Assembly (NCBI GenBank): GCA_013289665.1
Contig: JABCZN010000015.1
Coordinates: forward strand, 62,001-126,000
Source: Acidobacteriota bacterium
GTDB taxonomy: Bacteria > Acidobacteriota > Terriglobia > Acidiferrales > UBA7541
DNA: 64,000 bases
Direction: 5' to 3'
The notes beneath the pieces are model-generated. The model worked only from the letters and a program-made list of their open reading frames with translations, was not told where the DNA came from and searched no databases. This document shows, piece after piece, positions 15,899 to 24,571 of this stretch. Position 1 is the first letter of the stretch. Every line of letters begins with the position of its first letter. A program made the position numbers and the translations under genes.

Positions 15899-18004
15899 CT
15901 AGTGGTTGGGAGGCTCATTATGCGGGCCCGGATTCTTATTGAAAATCTCAAACTGATCGCCCCAGGACGCGACAAACTTTCCTACAGCCCATTGTGCCAT
16001 CACAGCTTTTTCCCCAGAGAGTAGTGGCGAGCGCGCGAGCGGCTTGCCGATCCCACTCTCCATCACCGGACAAACCAGAAGTTCATCATTTGTCAGGACA
16101 ATCAGCAGCCCCCACGTCGGCGCCCCAAACGCGTCGGTCGCTCCAGGAAACGCCTTGGCAACTTGATTCCACGTTACCGGCAGCTCATCAAACCCAGCGA
16201 TCTTTGCCGGCACGCGGACCGACGTCTGAAACGCCGGCAATTTGCCCGAGCACTTTAGCTCGCCCCAACTTCCCCATCCTTTCACCGTCCAATGTCCCTC
16301 GGTCCGCGCGGCCACCCAATTCATGTACGGCACTTCGAGTTGGCAGTTCCCCTGCATGGACACCGGCGTTCCCTCAATCAGACCCCGCGGCTTTTCCGCC
16401 TTGTCGCCCAGAGCCTGCCTTCCCGCCGCTCCCACTACCGTCGAGATGTCGACAGGCTCCCTGAAATCGTGATCGTCCATTTTGTACATATAAAGAGCGC
16501 TTAGCTGCCCATCTTCCGTTTTCCCCACTCCGATGTAATCCCCGGAAATAAACTCAATCGGATGCGCGCTGACTGTCCCCTCGGCAATTCCCTTCGCTTC
16601 CTCTTCCGTCAACGCGCGAGGCTGAACCGTCTGCCCCAATGGAACGCTCCAGACAAACTCCTCTTTCTTGTCGTCTCGCGAGCCCAGCGTAGAACCAACC
16701 TGCCAAAATCCATCTCGCCGCGGAACCAACAGATTCGGCGCTTCTTCTATCTTCACGCTCCCGCCAGCACGCGTAATCCAAAGCGTTCGGTAGACTCCAT
16801 ACATAAAACCCCGATAGTTTTTCGCCGTTCCCCCGCCAAGCCGCAGCCCGAGCAATAAACCCACATCCTTCGCAGGCAGCACTTCCGTATGCTGTGGCGC
16901 GGTCAGAATCGGCGGCGCAGGTTCCGGCTCGTAGTGCTCATTGACCAAGTGAAGCCGATGCGTCGCACCTTTGTATTTCAGCCATTGATCGTCCACCCAG
17001 CCCTTCGTCACAATATCCAATCGCCCGCCGTCCTTCGCCGGCGCCAATTCCACTTTCTTGGCCAGGATTGGGCACGCGCGATCCTCGGAGTAGCCCATAT
17101 ATTGCGAACAAAATTTCCCGCGCGTCAGCTCGTTCCCTTCCCGGTCAAAGGCAACAGCGCCTCCCTGATAGGCGTAGTCGTCCTCGTCATTCCATTGTTT
17201 AATTTCATCCCCATTCGGCGGCCATACGACAATCTCCTCGAACGCATCTCCATTCAAGCCCTTATAAGAAATCCAGTCGCTCGGCGCATATAGCAGCGGT
17301 GAATCCCATTTCATCTCATAACTGCCATTCTTGATTTCGCCGTAAATCAGCCTGGTCACATTGCTGAAGTAGATCGGCTTCAGCTCGCTGTCGTCTTCAC
17401 ACGGACTCGCGCGCAGCGCCGCGATCACCGATTCTGGCCCCGCCTTGCCCAACTGCCGCGCTTCCAATTCCAACTCGACGAGAATCTCTTCCTTCGTTGT
17501 CGTGCAATCGGCTTCCGGCGAATTGCCTATGGACCAAAGGACTTCCACACCTCGCGTACCGCGCAAAATCGCGGCTGCAATTCTTTGCAGCTCCGGTTCC
17601 GTCATTTGCCGCGATCCTGTGCTTTGTCTCTGGCTTATTTTGAGATGGATCGGGAGCTTTTTAAATTTGTAGTCATAAAGAATGTTGGGCTGTCGCTGGG
17701 GTGACTGGCCTGTTTGGACCAGGAAAGCGAATCGTCCGTCTTCGAAGACGGAAATCGCCTCATTTTTCTGCAGTGCCGCAATAAACTCGTCGCGCCCCGC
17801 CGGACAAGCGACTTTGGGCGCGTTGCTCGAGTCTATCCGTCCAAAGAAGATTCCCTGCCACAGCACGGTTTTCCCCAGCACCTTTTGCGCGCACAACAGA
17901 AACTCCTGTCGCGGAGACATCCCACGACGCTGAATCTGTCCGAAAGTGGAGCAAGCAGCCGCAAGCGAGAACGCTAAGACAGTCAGTGCACGGGACGTTC
18001 TCAT
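15899..18004 (-). CDS. Large exported protein of unknown function
   Basis: About 701 residues with a signal peptide (MRTSRALTVLAFSLAAACSTFGQ) when started at 18004; an in-frame start at 18028 adds eight residues. I do not recognise a family. The sequence is rich in aromatic and charged residues, with blocks such as GDAFEEIVVWPPNGDEIKQW and GHWTVKGWGSWGELKCSG that suggest beta-rich extracytoplasmic domains; eight or so cysteines are scattered through it. It is the left-most gene of the 8.1-kb block between the 238-bp repeats and its stop is 134 bp from the left repeat. A periplasmic or secreted location is inferred from the signal peptide alone. Confidence 0.72.
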   Translation of the reverse strand: MRTSRALTVLAFSLAAACSTFGQIQRRGMSPRQEFLLCAQKVLGKTVLWQGIFFGRIDSSNAPKVACPAGRDEFIAALQKNEAISVFEDGRFAFLVQTGQSPQRQPNILYDYKFKKLPIHLKISQRQSTGSRQMTEPELQRIAAAILRGTRGVEVLWSIGNSPEADCTTTKEEILVELELEARQLGKAGPESVIAALRASPCEDDSELKPIYFSNVTRLIYGEIKNGSYEMKWDSPLLYAPSDWISYKGLNGDAFEEIVVWPPNGDEIKQWNDEDDYAYQGGAVAFDREGNELTRGKFCSQYMGYSEDRACPILAKKVELAPAKDGGRLDIVTKGWVDDQWLKYKGATHRLHLVNEHYEPEPAPPILTAPQHTEVLPAKDVGLLLGLRLGGGTAKNYRGFMYGVYRTLWITRAGGSVKIEEAPNLLVPRRDGFWQVGSTLGSRDDKKEEFVWSVPLGQTVQPRALTEEEAKGIAEGTVSAHPIEFISGDYIGVGKTEDGQLSALYMYKMDDHDFREPVDISTVVGAAGRQALGDKAEKPRGLIEGTPVSMQGNCQLEVPYMNWVAARTEGHWTVKGWGSWGELKCSGKLPAFQTSVRVPAKIAGFDELPVTWNQVAKAFPGATDAFGAPTWGLLIVLTNDELLVCPVMESGIGKPLARSPLLSGEKAVMAQWAVGKFVASWGDQFEIFNKNPGPHNEPPNH

Positions 18005-18053
18005 AGTGATCGCTCGATTGGACAGCATCTAATCAACTCGCTATCTCGAATTA

Positions 18054-18539
18054 TTAGTGTTCTGGGTGGACAGTGAGCTGCAGTAGTTTCTTCGTAGGTT
18101 GCGAACCAATTGATATTTCCGCAAGCTCCGTCCATTCACCACGCTCGTTTATGCGCAACACAGAATTGGTCTTGATCTCTCCCAGGGCAAAACCCCACGT
18201 CAACCCCTTGCCCTCCTCTAGGAGTTTCGTCTGGGTTTCAAGAAAACGACCATCATTGAATGCCCGCAGGCGGTACCTTCCGCTTTCGTCATCAAACGAG
18301 ACTATTCCATAAGCCTGAAGCAAGGGTTGGCCGCCCAATTTTGTCCGACCGACTCCCTCGATCACAAGGATCAAGCCGTCGAGTTTGTACTGTGCCTCCT
18401 CGGTCTGAAGCAATTCCGCCGACTCATCGGGCCCACGCAACAGGCGCGCCTCACCGACCCATTTGCCGACCAAAAAGTCGAGCTTCTTCATTGCGTCACG
18501 TTGCGCTTCCAGGTTCGGAACTCTTGGTAGCTGAGGCAT
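18054..18539 (-). CDS. DUF1579-like lipocalin-fold protein
   Basis: 161 residues, no signal peptide. The pattern KKLDFLVGKWVGEARLL, then DGLILVIEGVG and YGIVSFDDESGRYRLRAFNDG matches proteins with 'LxFLxGxWxGxG' starts and repeated beta-strands (DUF1579/lipocalin-like family). Such proteins may bind a small hydrophobic ligand; the ligand is unknown. It lies 49 bp upstream of the large exported protein gene and reads in the same direction, so they may be cotranscribed. Confidence 0.7.
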   Translation of the reverse strand: MPQLPRVPNLEAQRDAMKKLDFLVGKWVGEARLLRGPDESAELLQTEEAQYKLDGLILVIEGVGRTKLGGQPLLQAYGIVSFDDESGRYRLRAFNDGRFLETQTKLLEEGKGLTWGFALGEIKTNSVLRINERGEWTELAEISIGSQPTKKLLQLTVHPEH

Positions 18540-18609
18540 TAGGCGACCAATGCTAACATTCAGGGCATAACTTCACTTCTCCGGTTATCGCTTACCGGGA
18601 CTTAGATGG

Positions 18610-19389
18610 CTATCGACCGCAACCACCTTGTGAAACAGCTGCTGGGTTGATTGTAAAATTGACCGATTCCACGTTGTATGACTCGTCCAGCGAGATTTCC
18701 GCACGATTTCCATTCTGGGCCCGGACCGCTACTTTCCAGAGTTTCCCTTCGCGCTTCAGGTTTTCGATGCGAGGTGGCATATCGATGTCTGTCATGCACT
18801 GCATCAAGAACCCTTTGGGCATATTCCGCAAATAATCAACGGCTTTGGACTTCTCTAATCTGTAATCAGGAAGCGGCTTTTTCTCGAAGAAGTGGAGCAG
18901 AGCATTTTGCGCTTGGCCAAGGGTGTGGTAGCGGTCGGCACTTTCTGAGACCACAAGCGGCTTAGGGATGGTTGTGTGGAATATTCTCAGTCGGTCGTTA
19001 GAGAGATAGATCGTCGAGACATTGGCGAACGTCTGCGCTTCCGACTCAGAGTTGGTGTTGTAGTTGTCGTACAGCTCGAAGCATTCCCAGTAAAAAAGCT
19101 TGGTTTGCGAATCGTATAGCATGCGGGCGATAAATTTCCGGGTCTTCCCGGCAGGATCGGTGACTTGGACCCTGAACGAGCGAAACTTGATCGAGCCCTT
19201 CTGGTTGTCGCGGATAAGATCAAGCGTTCGTGTGTAAGTCGAGTCCTTTTCAACATGCACGCGTGTACCTTGTGCATTCGCGTTTGAGCGAGCTAAGAGC
19301 AGAAGGGAGAGCGAAGCAATTGCGAGGGGTTTCAGCTTGCGAAAGATGACCTGCGTCGGCCTGTGAAACGCAGATTGGGCCAAAGTCAT
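18610..19389 (-). CDS. Exported protein of unknown function
   Basis: 260 residues from the ATG at 19389 (MTLAQSAFHRP), with a positively charged start and a hydrophobic segment PLAIASLSLLLLARSNANAQ that looks like a cleavable signal (Ala-x-Ala at NANAQ). The frame is open to 19518, where it would overlap the preceding membrane-protein gene by 35 bp, so the later start is preferred. The mature part has no motif I recognise; strands such as KFRSFRVQVTDPAGKTRKFI and IYLSNDRLRIFHTT suggest beta structure. Part of the leftward gene series inside the repeat-bounded block. Confidence 0.62.
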   Translation of the reverse strand: MTLAQSAFHRPTQVIFRKLKPLAIASLSLLLLARSNANAQGTRVHVEKDSTYTRTLDLIRDNQKGSIKFRSFRVQVTDPAGKTRKFIARMLYDSQTKLFYWECFELYDNYNTNSESEAQTFANVSTIYLSNDRLRIFHTTIPKPLVVSESADRYHTLGQAQNALLHFFEKKPLPDYRLEKSKAVDYLRNMPKGFLMQCMTDIDMPPRIENLKREGKLWKVAVRAQNGNRAEISLDESYNVESVNFTINPAAVSQGGCGR

Positions 19390-19483
19390 TTGACTTCGGT
19401 CTACTCTGAATGTCTCCTGATGTTCCTCGGTGACACTTCTTTGTAACCAACTCCGAAACCGGTCAAGAATTAACGCACGTTTA

Positions 19484-20074
19484 TCAGACATGTGGATTGT
19501 TTCCGAATACCCCATCACTCGACCGCGCGGTGGCCTGCTCCTCCCATCGTTGAGCGTTCACGCCCTTCACGATGAGCCATAGCATCAGCGATAGTTCCGC
19601 GACGAACCCGAGAACCTTAAGGTAGGTGGATAGATGGTTTGCGAGCGGCGACAGAAAGATCAGCCAACCCAAACCGGCAAACACCATCAGTACGCCCAGA
19701 ATTCGAGGCAGGAAGGTGGACCTGAAAATGAGGTAGCCAAGCAGCAGGCAATAGGGCCCGAAAAATACCAGGGAGTTGATTTTGTAGGGAGCGAGATGAA
19801 AGAGGCTAAGAACATCATTAGCGCATCCCAGGAGGCTGAAGAGCGCCGCCAGCAAAGAGAGGTTTCTGTTCACCGGCTTAAACAGATAGTAGAAGAGCAG
19901 CGCCAGAGCGATGTAGAACGCCTGCGCGATGAGGTTAACGGCGTCATATAAAACAGGCCGACCCTTGCCAACGAAGACCTCGCCGGATATTGCCGTCAGA
20001 AAGTAAAGTAAATAGACCACACCAGTAAGCCTGGCCCGGGGACCCGGCGACGCTTCTGCAATCCGTTCCATCAT
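19484..20074 (-). CDS. DUF4386 family membrane protein
   Basis: 196 residues with six hydrophobic segments. The start ARLTGVVYLLYFLTAISGEVF, the NLIAQAFYIALALLFYYLF segment and the VLMVFAGLGWLIFLSPLA segment are typical of DUF4386 proteins, integral membrane proteins of unknown function that are often near regulators. The two adjacent methionines at 20074 and 20071 are both possible starts. Same direction as the surrounding exported-protein genes. Confidence 0.85.
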   Translation of the reverse strand: MMERIAEASPGPRARLTGVVYLLYFLTAISGEVFVGKGRPVLYDAVNLIAQAFYIALALLFYYLFKPVNRNLSLLAALFSLLGCANDVLSLFHLAPYKINSLVFFGPYCLLLGYLIFRSTFLPRILGVLMVFAGLGWLIFLSPLANHLSTYLKVLGFVAELSLMLWLIVKGVNAQRWEEQATARSSDGVFGNNPHV

Positions 20075-20119
20075 CTACATAGCCTCCGATTCGTCGTGGT
20101 GCGTGGCGTCAGAAATGTT

Positions 20120-20617
20120 TCACTTGGTGCGCTTCAGATCGAGTACCTCGCCCATCCGTTTGCCGTCGGCCATCTCGAACTCCCAGAGTTCGGTGTGATG
20201 GTCCGAATCGATTAGGTTGAAGACGACGTGCTGCATGTGTCCCATCTGCGAACTCTGAAGGTTCGTAGCGTCGAGGAAATTGAAAGTGATGGTCTTGCCG
20301 TCGGGCGAAGTCGTTCCGACCATGCGAGGCTGATTCCCTGCATCGCAATAATGGTTCAGGATCAAGCGATCCCCGTCGAGATGAAACATGGTGATCGGAT
20401 CTTGGGGTCCTCCGCCGCCCGTCATCTCATGCATGAGCGCGGAACCCATGGAAGTCACGCGAAGCGAGACTAGGAAGGACTTGCCGCCCATGGTGCCTTC
20501 CCAGGAACCCGCCAGAGTTTTCAGTTTGTCGAAAGACCTTTGCGCATCGGACTGGGCAAAAGCCACAGCGGACAGTGAGATCAGAACAACGCACAGCATA
20601 AAACGAAGGGACTTCAT
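20120..20617 (-). CDS. Exported DUF1579-like protein
   Basis: 165 residues. Clear signal peptide MKSLRFMLCVVLISLSAVAFAQ; ATG at 20617 preceded by GGAAGGAGA at good distance. Mature part: FDKLKTLAGSWEGTMGGKS, a SWEG-type lipocalin start, and HLDGDRLILNHYCDAGNQPR, typical of exported acidobacterial proteins of this family. Likely periplasmic; ligand unknown. It could be a second member of the same fold family as the protein at 18054-18539. Confidence 0.8.
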   Translation of the reverse strand: MKSLRFMLCVVLISLSAVAFAQSDAQRSFDKLKTLAGSWEGTMGGKSFLVSLRVTSMGSALMHEMTGGGGPQDPITMFHLDGDRLILNHYCDAGNQPRMVGTTSPDGKTITFNFLDATNLQSSQMGHMQHVVFNLIDSDHHTELWEFEMADGKRMGEVLDLKRTK

Positions 20618-20758
20618 GATTCATTCTCCTTCCGTCGGGATCTCCCTTTGGGGAGCAGCCACCGAACGGTTGTTGGCAGTCATAAAGATAAACAGCGCGC
20701 CGCGCGCATAATGGTTCCGAAAACCGTAGACTCCCGCAAGCAAAAACCGACCAAAGAC

Positions 20759-21250
20759 TTATTGTTCCAGCCCGTACTTTTTCTTCAGAAGTTCCACCTT
20801 GTCGCGCTGCCTGTATTCCTCATACGAGTACGATCGTGCCGCCTGGAAATCGTGATTGTTGATGGCGTGCACCATGGCGTTCATCAGAAACGTCACACGC
20901 TCCTGCGCTTGGGCGACTTCCAATGGTAGCGAGGTTTGGCGGTAGTTCATGCCGGCTGCGGCGAACCACAATTCGTAGGGAACGCCGGCTGGGCGCATTT
21001 TTCGCAAGTCCGGGAGGGCGCGGCCGCGAGTGGAAGTGTCAGTAGTGAGCTTCGCGATCCACTCCGCTGGCATTCTAATGATCAGACCTGCCAATTCCGC
21101 GATCACAAAGCGAACGAAAGGAGCCCGTCCCTGGATTCGGTGCTCATTGCACCCCTGCTGGAAGGCAATGATCATCTCACCTGCAAATAGAGCCGAGTAA
21201 TCGTTCGGATATAGATAGAGAAGGACGGCAAAAACTCGCTGGGCGCTCAC
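20759..21250 (-). CDS. Uncharacterised protein cotranscribed with a PadR regulator
   Basis: 163 residues from a GTG at 21250, one base after the PadR stop, with GAGG just upstream. The opening SAQRVFAVLLYLYPNDYSALFAGEM is similar to the cytosolic N-terminal segment found next to PadR genes in Acidobacteriota (permease-associated YPxxYRxxFGxEM motif). A weak hydrophobic stretch (VIAELAGLIIRMPAEWI) follows, then a charged C-terminal helix. Function unknown; the coupling implies joint control with PadR. Confidence 0.65.
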   Translation of the reverse strand: MSAQRVFAVLLYLYPNDYSALFAGEMIIAFQQGCNEHRIQGRAPFVRFVIAELAGLIIRMPAEWIAKLTTDTSTRGRALPDLRKMRPAGVPYELWFAAAGMNYRQTSLPLEVAQAQERVTFLMNAMVHAINNHDFQAARSYSYEEYRQRDKVELLKKKYGLEQ

Positions 21251-21251
21251 T

Positions 21252-21605
21252 CTAGACCTCCCTCGTCTTCAGACGCGAGCTTGCCGCTCTTGTGAGTTGC
21301 TTCATTCGATCCAGCTCAAGTTGCAGTTGTTTCCTTCCAAACGACGTAAGCCTGTAGGCCTGCTTCTCGCGGGACGTGTCACTTTGTTGGAAGCGCTCGA
21401 TCCATGCTTCCTCAAGCAGTCTCCGTAATGCACCGTAAAGCGTTCCGGTTCTCAACCGAACGCGACCGCCACTGAGAGCTTCGATATCCTTCATGAGGGC
21501 ATAACCATGCCGAGGCTCATCGGCCAGGCTTAGCAGAATGAAGACAACCGGCTCGGTTAGAGGTTTCGTCTTTGTCACGTCAGGTTGTTTCTCGACATGT
21601 CGCAT
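21252..21605 (-). CDS. PadR family transcriptional regulator
   Basis: 117 residues with a winged helix-turn-helix: PVVFILLSLADEPRHGYALMKDIEALSGG, then RTGTLYGALRRLLEEAWIERF, the recognition helix and wing typical of PadR repressors. C-terminal helix (LTSFGRKQLQLELDRMKQL) is the dimerisation arm of the short PadR-s2 type. It should respond to small hydrophobic molecules and repress its own operon; the divergent TetR promoter region with GTATAC boxes lies upstream. Confidence 0.92.
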   Translation of the reverse strand: MRHVEKQPDVTKTKPLTEPVVFILLSLADEPRHGYALMKDIEALSGGRVRLRTGTLYGALRRLLEEAWIERFQQSDTSREKQAYRLTSFGRKQLQLELDRMKQLTRAASSRLKTREV

Positions 21606-21738
21606 TGCTACCTATTATGCCGCATATTTGAATGGCCGTCAAGCCGCTCGTTTGTTTGATGCCCAGCGAACTGCCGCCAGCTTGTCCTTCGCGGAATTTC
21701 TTGGCAGACGTCTCTGAAATCCTGGCCTTCACTTCGTC

Positions 21739-21775
21739 GTATACGCCGTAGACTTATATGGTATACGCTGTATAC
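21739..21775. promoter_or_regulatory. Triple GTATAC operator-like cluster at the TetR start
   Basis: The palindrome GTATAC occurs at 21739, 21761 and 21770. The cluster overlaps the first possible start codon of the TetR gene (21758) and lies in the PadR/TetR divergent region, fitting an autoregulatory operator. Confidence 0.55.
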
Positions 21776-22357
21776 GTGATTGCCCATACTACGGCATCGC
21801 GAATCGCAGCTGCCGCCCACCGCCTGCTGGATAAGGAGGGGACGGAGGCGGTTACCATGCGTCGGGTAGCCACGGCCGTAGGTGTCACTCCCATGGCAAT
21901 CTACCGCCATTATCCAAACCGGGCGAGTCTTCTAAATACTTTGGCGGACGAAGGTTTCGAGGAGTTGGCTGATCGGCTGGCCTTCAAAACGTTCTCCGGC
22001 GGCGTTGAAGAGCGGCTCACGAGAATGATGGAGATATACCTACAGCACGCCCTTCAGAAACCGCGACTCTTCGAGCTCATGTTTCTCAAACCGCGCGCAG
22101 GTGCACGCGCCTACCCATGGGACTTTAAGGCTCGCCGTTCCCCTACCGCCAACTTGTTAGAGGAAGTGGTGCAGAGTGGCATGGACAGCGGCTATTTCCG
22201 CAAGGGCGATGCGTGGGAGATCGTCTTCGAGATGGGCGCCTTGTCCCACGGCCTTCTCCTGCTCTATCTAGGCGGGCGAATAGCAGTACCTCGCGCTCAC
22301 TTTCGCGCATTCTACCGGCGATCTTTCAGGAGATTCATACATGGCATTCGCAAATGA
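21758..22357 (+). CDS. TetR family transcriptional regulator
   Basis: Up to 199 residues. N-terminal HTH: SRIAAAAHRLLDKEGTEAVTMRRVATAVGVTPMAIYRHYPNRASLL in pieces matching TetR_N exactly. The C-terminal ligand domain resembles the TetR_C_33/WHG-type (LMEIYLQHALQKPRLFELMFL). The ATG at 21758 lies inside the GTATAC cluster and has no Shine-Dalgarno; a GTG at 21776 is a credible alternative start that would leave the operator untranslated. The downstream hydrolase gene begins within its last codons, so the two form a unit. Confidence 0.9.
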   Translation: MVYAVYVIAHTTASRIAAAAHRLLDKEGTEAVTMRRVATAVGVTPMAIYRHYPNRASLLNTLADEGFEELADRLAFKTFSGGVEERLTRMMEIYLQHALQKPRLFELMFLKPRAGARAYPWDFKARRSPTANLLEEVVQSGMDSGYFRKGDAWEIVFEMGALSHGLLLLYLGGRIAVPRAHFRAFYRRSFRRFIHGIRK

Positions 22358-23681
22358 CGATCGGCGCAACGTTGACGCGCTCTTTGTGGTGTTCGGCAAG
22401 AATCCACACACTTGGCGAACGAAAAGAGGTCCACTGGTGAAGGAAATGAGAATCAGTTCAGCGCTTGAAGCATCTCTCTATCCCTTTGTTGCTGCGGTGT
22501 ATCCATTGTTCCGCCAACAAATGTGGGGGGCGGTAGTAATACGCATTGCGCGTTTAGCCGCGGCTTGTTCTCTCGTGCTGTTCTTTCTGATACCCGGAGC
22601 GCTCGGGCATGCTCCCCAAGAGGCACCGCAGTCGGCTGCAGCACCGTCGGCCGTTGACTCGGAATACGGCAAGCTTGAGAAGTTGCTTTCTTTCGTGCGG
22701 GCCCGCAACGCGGAACAGTATGCAATTTTGTCTCCCAAGGGCATTGACGAAGGAAGCTTTGTGAAAATTGGGAGCATTGATCAGTGGATTACGATTCGTG
22801 GGCAGGATCGTGATAATCCTGTGATGTTGTTCTTGCACGGCGGGCCTGGTGACGTAACCAACCCTTGGTCATTCGCTTTGTTTGCGCCATGGGAGAAACA
22901 CTTCATCGTGGTGCAATGGGATGAGAGGGGCGCCGGCAGAACCCTGAGAAAAAGCGGCCCAGCCGTTGCCTCGACGATCACTGTGGATCGCATGGTGCAA
23001 GACGGTATCGAGCTGGCGGAATATCTACGCAAACACCTCGGCAAGGAAAAGATCATCATCCTAGGCCATTCGTTCGGCTCAATCCTAGGTACACGCATGG
23101 CCAGAGCAAGGCCCGAACTCTTCTATGCTTATGTGGGCACCGGGCAGGTCGCGGATGGCACCAAAAACAATTCCGCCACTTACGATGCGCTGCTGCAAAA
23201 GGCGAAGGCCACAGGCGATCAGCGGGCCATGGACGAACTGAGCCGCGTGGGTCCCCCGCCCTGGAACTCCGGCGAAGGATACCGCGTGCAGCACAAGTGG
23301 GCAAACGCGTTCGAGAACGCAGATCAGTTCCTAGACGCGACCATCGGCCTTACGCTGGTGGCCCCCGGCAATTCTGTGCAAGACCTCAATGACTCCGCTG
23401 ACGGCCAGTTATTAAGTGGCGACCGTTTGTGGCCGCAGACTAATGCAATTCGGCCGGCGGACCTCGGCCTTGAATTCTCCCTTCCGTTTTTTGTTTTCCA
23501 GGGCGAAGAGGATTTCACAACTTCAACCGCGCTCGCTCGCCAATACCTGGAATCGATCAAGGCACTTCACAAACAGTTTGTGGCGATCAAAGGCGGCGGG
23601 CACTTTGCGGTGTTCATGCGCTCCGATCAATTTCTGGAAGAGCTTGTTGCACGAGTGCGCCCGCTGGCTATAGGGCACTGA
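22341..23681 (+). CDS. Alpha/beta hydrolase, proline-iminopeptidase-like (S33)
   Basis: 446 residues from the ATG at 22341, which has AGGAG eight bases upstream inside the TetR gene. The hydrolase domain starts near residue 120: oxyanion motif VMLFLHGGPG, HFIVVQWDERGAG, nucleophile elbow GHSFGS (Ser about 246), acid and catalytic His in IKGGGHFAVF. These are the marks of the S33 aminopeptidase/prolyl iminopeptidase group. A hydrophobic segment LAAACSLVLFFLIPGALGHA (about 72-91) suggests export or anchoring; starting at 22521 would make it a standard signal peptide. TetR probably controls it. Confidence 0.88.
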   Translation: MAFANDDRRNVDALFVVFGKNPHTWRTKRGPLVKEMRISSALEASLYPFVAAVYPLFRQQMWGAVVIRIARLAAACSLVLFFLIPGALGHAPQEAPQSAAAPSAVDSEYGKLEKLLSFVRARNAEQYAILSPKGIDEGSFVKIGSIDQWITIRGQDRDNPVMLFLHGGPGDVTNPWSFALFAPWEKHFIVVQWDERGAGRTLRKSGPAVASTITVDRMVQDGIELAEYLRKHLGKEKIIILGHSFGSILGTRMARARPELFYAYVGTGQVADGTKNNSATYDALLQKAKATGDQRAMDELSRVGPPPWNSGEGYRVQHKWANAFENADQFLDATIGLTLVAPGNSVQDLNDSADGQLLSGDRLWPQTNAIRPADLGLEFSLPFFVFQGEEDFTTSTALARQYLESIKALHKQFVAIKGGGHFAVFMRSDQFLEELVARVRPLAIGH

Positions 23682-23856
23682 ACTTGAGGGTTGCGCGAGT
23701 GGTCAAATCGCGAAAGAGGTCAGCGAAAGAACTGCCATCTATTGCTTGGGGATGCGCCGCGGTGAAAAAATCCTCGGGCCTGAGGAGCCTCTCCCGCATT
23801 GACTTGGAAAAAACGGACCACGAGTCGGTCACGTAACCTCTTTAGAATCTTGAACT
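23682..23856. other. Gap between hydrolase gene and repeat region
   Basis: Nothing recognisable. With the scar and repeat that follow (to 24080) the gene-free interval is about 400 bp. Confidence 0.4.
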
Positions 23857-23901
23857 GGGCTCTCGGACACGAACCAACATCTGAACCCTAGCGAGGTTCA
23901 G
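23857..23901 (-). other. Degenerate tRNA-Gly 3' half (attachment-site-like scar C)
   Basis: Minus strand shows GGTTCGTGTCCGAGAGCCC, a T-arm and acceptor remnant, preceded by hairpin arms CTGAACC/GGTTCAG around loop TCGCTAG. Same design as the scar at 15492-15536, with different loop and arm bases. Confidence 0.5.
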
Positions 23902-24129
23902 TAGCAATTCATAACGATGTTCTCGAGATAACCTAAGATGAATGGACGATCGGGACTTAGCCAATTCTCGTCGGCCTTGGTGGGAAGTGGAATATCGCCG
24001 GATCGGGTGCAAGAGCCATCAGTTAACGGTCAATTGGAAAATAGGAAGAACGGGGCCTTTAGTGGAAACCCTTTGGAAGATGGAGCGGCCTATCGGAATC
24101 GAACCGACACCTGAACCTTGGCAAGGTTC
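23892..24129 (+). repeat. 238-bp perfect direct repeat, right copy
   Basis: Matches 15527-15764 with a constant offset of 8365 bp. Its right end lies in the anticodon arm of the intact tRNA-Gly. Confidence 0.9.
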
Positions 24130-24154
24130 CGTACTACCACTATACTAAGGCCGC
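24081..24154 (-). tRNA. tRNA-Gly (anticodon GCC)
   Basis: 74 nt with encoded CCA. The acceptor strands GCGGCCT and AGGCCGC pair fully; D-loop AGTGGTAGTA; anticodon loop TTGCCAA gives GCC; T-arm GTCGGTTCGATTCCGAT. It is transcribed leftward and its 3' half is duplicated at 15716-15764, marking it as an integration target. Confidence 0.97.
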
Positions 24155-24230
24155 AGACTACAACTTTTATAGCACGCTTCCCCCCGAAACGACAAGACGC
24201 TCCGGAAACAGTTGAGAAGAAACGGGCAAA

Positions 24231-24464
24231 TCAGGAAACCTGTGTGACGCGCGCAGACTTGACGATGGGCGAGCGGCGCTGGCGTTCGGCAAAGCGGGTG
24301 GCTTTTTCCTTGTTGGTGTAGACCCGGCCAAAGGTTTCTCCGTCGGCGTAATTGACGGTGACCAGGAAATGATGATGTTTTCGGCGGCGATCCTTTCCGA
24401 ATTCCGACTTTCCGTCCCGGACTGATTTGCGGGGACCTTTCGGGGGAGTTGACGATTTAGCCAC
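24231..24464 (-). CDS. Small basic protein of unknown function
   Basis: 77 residues from a GTG at 24464 with GAGG upstream; the frame is open further to 24554 but the upstream part looks non-coding. The N-terminal third is Pro/Lys/Arg-rich (TPPKGPRKSVRDGKSEFGKD), then RRKHHHFLVTVNYADGETFGRVYTN forms a likely two-strand hairpin with a His triplet. I do not recognise it. It follows the tRNA-Gly gene directly, reading in the same direction. Confidence 0.5.
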   Translation of the reverse strand: MAKSSTPPKGPRKSVRDGKSEFGKDRRRKHHHFLVTVNYADGETFGRVYTNKEKATRFAERQRRSPIVKSARVTQVS

Positions 24465-24571
24465 GGACACCTCTAATTTGAAAGAATCGTGAATGCAACT
24501 ATCGCAAGAATAAAAACGATTCGCAAGCACAGCCTGTGAGGGTAGCGCGATCATAAGCCCAAAGTAAACGA

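Noticed and set aside
24231..24554. Longer N-terminus for the small basic protein
   Set aside because: The upstream part reads as non-coding and lacks a start signal; the GTG at 24464 has a better ribosome site.
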